Part shown: piece after piece, positions 63,978 through 64,000 of the stretch
How the letters are laid out: the number at the start of each line of letters is the position of its first letter
How positions within the stretch are numbered: the stretch's first letter is position 1
Assembly: GCF_022842145.1 (NCBI RefSeq)
Contig: NZ_JALHQD010000009.1
Span: 116,487 to 180,486, forward strand
DNA length: 64,000 bases
Reading direction: 5' to 3'
From: Tabrizicola sp.
GTDB lineage: Bacteria; Pseudomonadota; Alphaproteobacteria; Rhodobacterales; Rhodobacteraceae
The notes under the pieces: model-generated
The model's input: the letters and a program-made list of their open reading frames with translations, nothing else
What the model was told of the DNA's origin: nothing
Databases searched by the model: none
Program-made: the position numbers and the translations under genes

Positions 63978-64000
63978 GTGGCCGTCATCATCCGATCAGG
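63978..64000 (+). CDS. Possible start of a second integrase gene, cut by window edge
   Basis: GTG GCC GTC ATC ATC CGA TCA opens a frame (MAVIIRS...) directly after the tandem 12-mers. Only seven codons are visible, too few for homology. The call rests on the parallel with the integrase at 52,488. If right, a second element is inserted in tandem at the same tRNA. Confidence 0.25.

Overview
The window reads as a stretch of chromosome from an alphaproteobacterium of the Rhodobacteraceae/Paracoccaceae type. The evidence is very high GC codon usage, an aa3-type CtaD next to a small c2-like cytochrome c, Rhodobacter-type gene pairings (folB-folP-glmM, glyQ-DUF6446-FkbM-glyS, SPOR lipoprotein-dacA-tmk), and many ATGA/GTGA start-stop overlaps. 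Species was not determined.

From base 1 to about 52,340 the content is ordinary housekeeping sequence. It starts inside folE2, then trkH, a SPOR/peptidoglycan-binding/degenerate-trypsin protein, the split glycyl-tRNA synthetase operon with a PPDK-like gene after it, a SleB-type hydrolase, folB-folP-glmM, two glycosyltransferase-like genes, ilvC divergent from two Lrp/AsnC regulators, a class V aminotransferase, a UbiH-type hydroxylase, a HAD nucleotidase, a GntR regulator, a membrane glycosyltransferase, carA, yqeY, chaC, ctaD, cytochrome c, lipB and tRNA-Leu(GAG). A four-gene spermidine/putrescine-type ABC transporter follows. A minus-strand run comes next: SPOR lipoprotein, dacA, tmk, holB, tatD, MBL hydrolase. 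After it come tRNA-Ser(TGA), a coupled cysK-mscS-alaX operon and tRNA-Ser(GGA).

From 52,325 to 63,896 lies an integrated genomic island of about 11.6 kb. The last 15 bases at the 3' end of tRNA-Ser(GGA) recur exactly at 63,882-63,896 and give the two attachment sites. Inside are a P4-type integrase beside the tRNA gene, a gene of unknown function, an excisionase-like and HTH/zinc-ribbon pair, a second complete tyrosine recombinase, a small membrane protein on the opposite strand, and a compact operon of type III methyltransferase (mod), type III restriction helicase-nuclease (res) and an AIPR-family protein. The operon looks like a phage-defence cargo in which a type III restriction system is joined to an abortive-infection-type partner. 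Matching tandem 12-mers lie near both island ends. A third such pair abuts a GTG codon at the right edge, which suggests that a second element begins there.

Other points: a perfect four-way-junction (cloverleaf-like) inverted-repeat structure fills the gap at 40,180-40,248; two apparent pseudoenzyme domains occur (a trypsin-like domain without its catalytic residues, and a PPDK whose ATP-grasp domain has lost key residues); FolB carries a long unassigned C-terminal domain; and two gene-free stretches (33,297-33,940 and 44,026-44,520) hold nothing I can assign with confidence.
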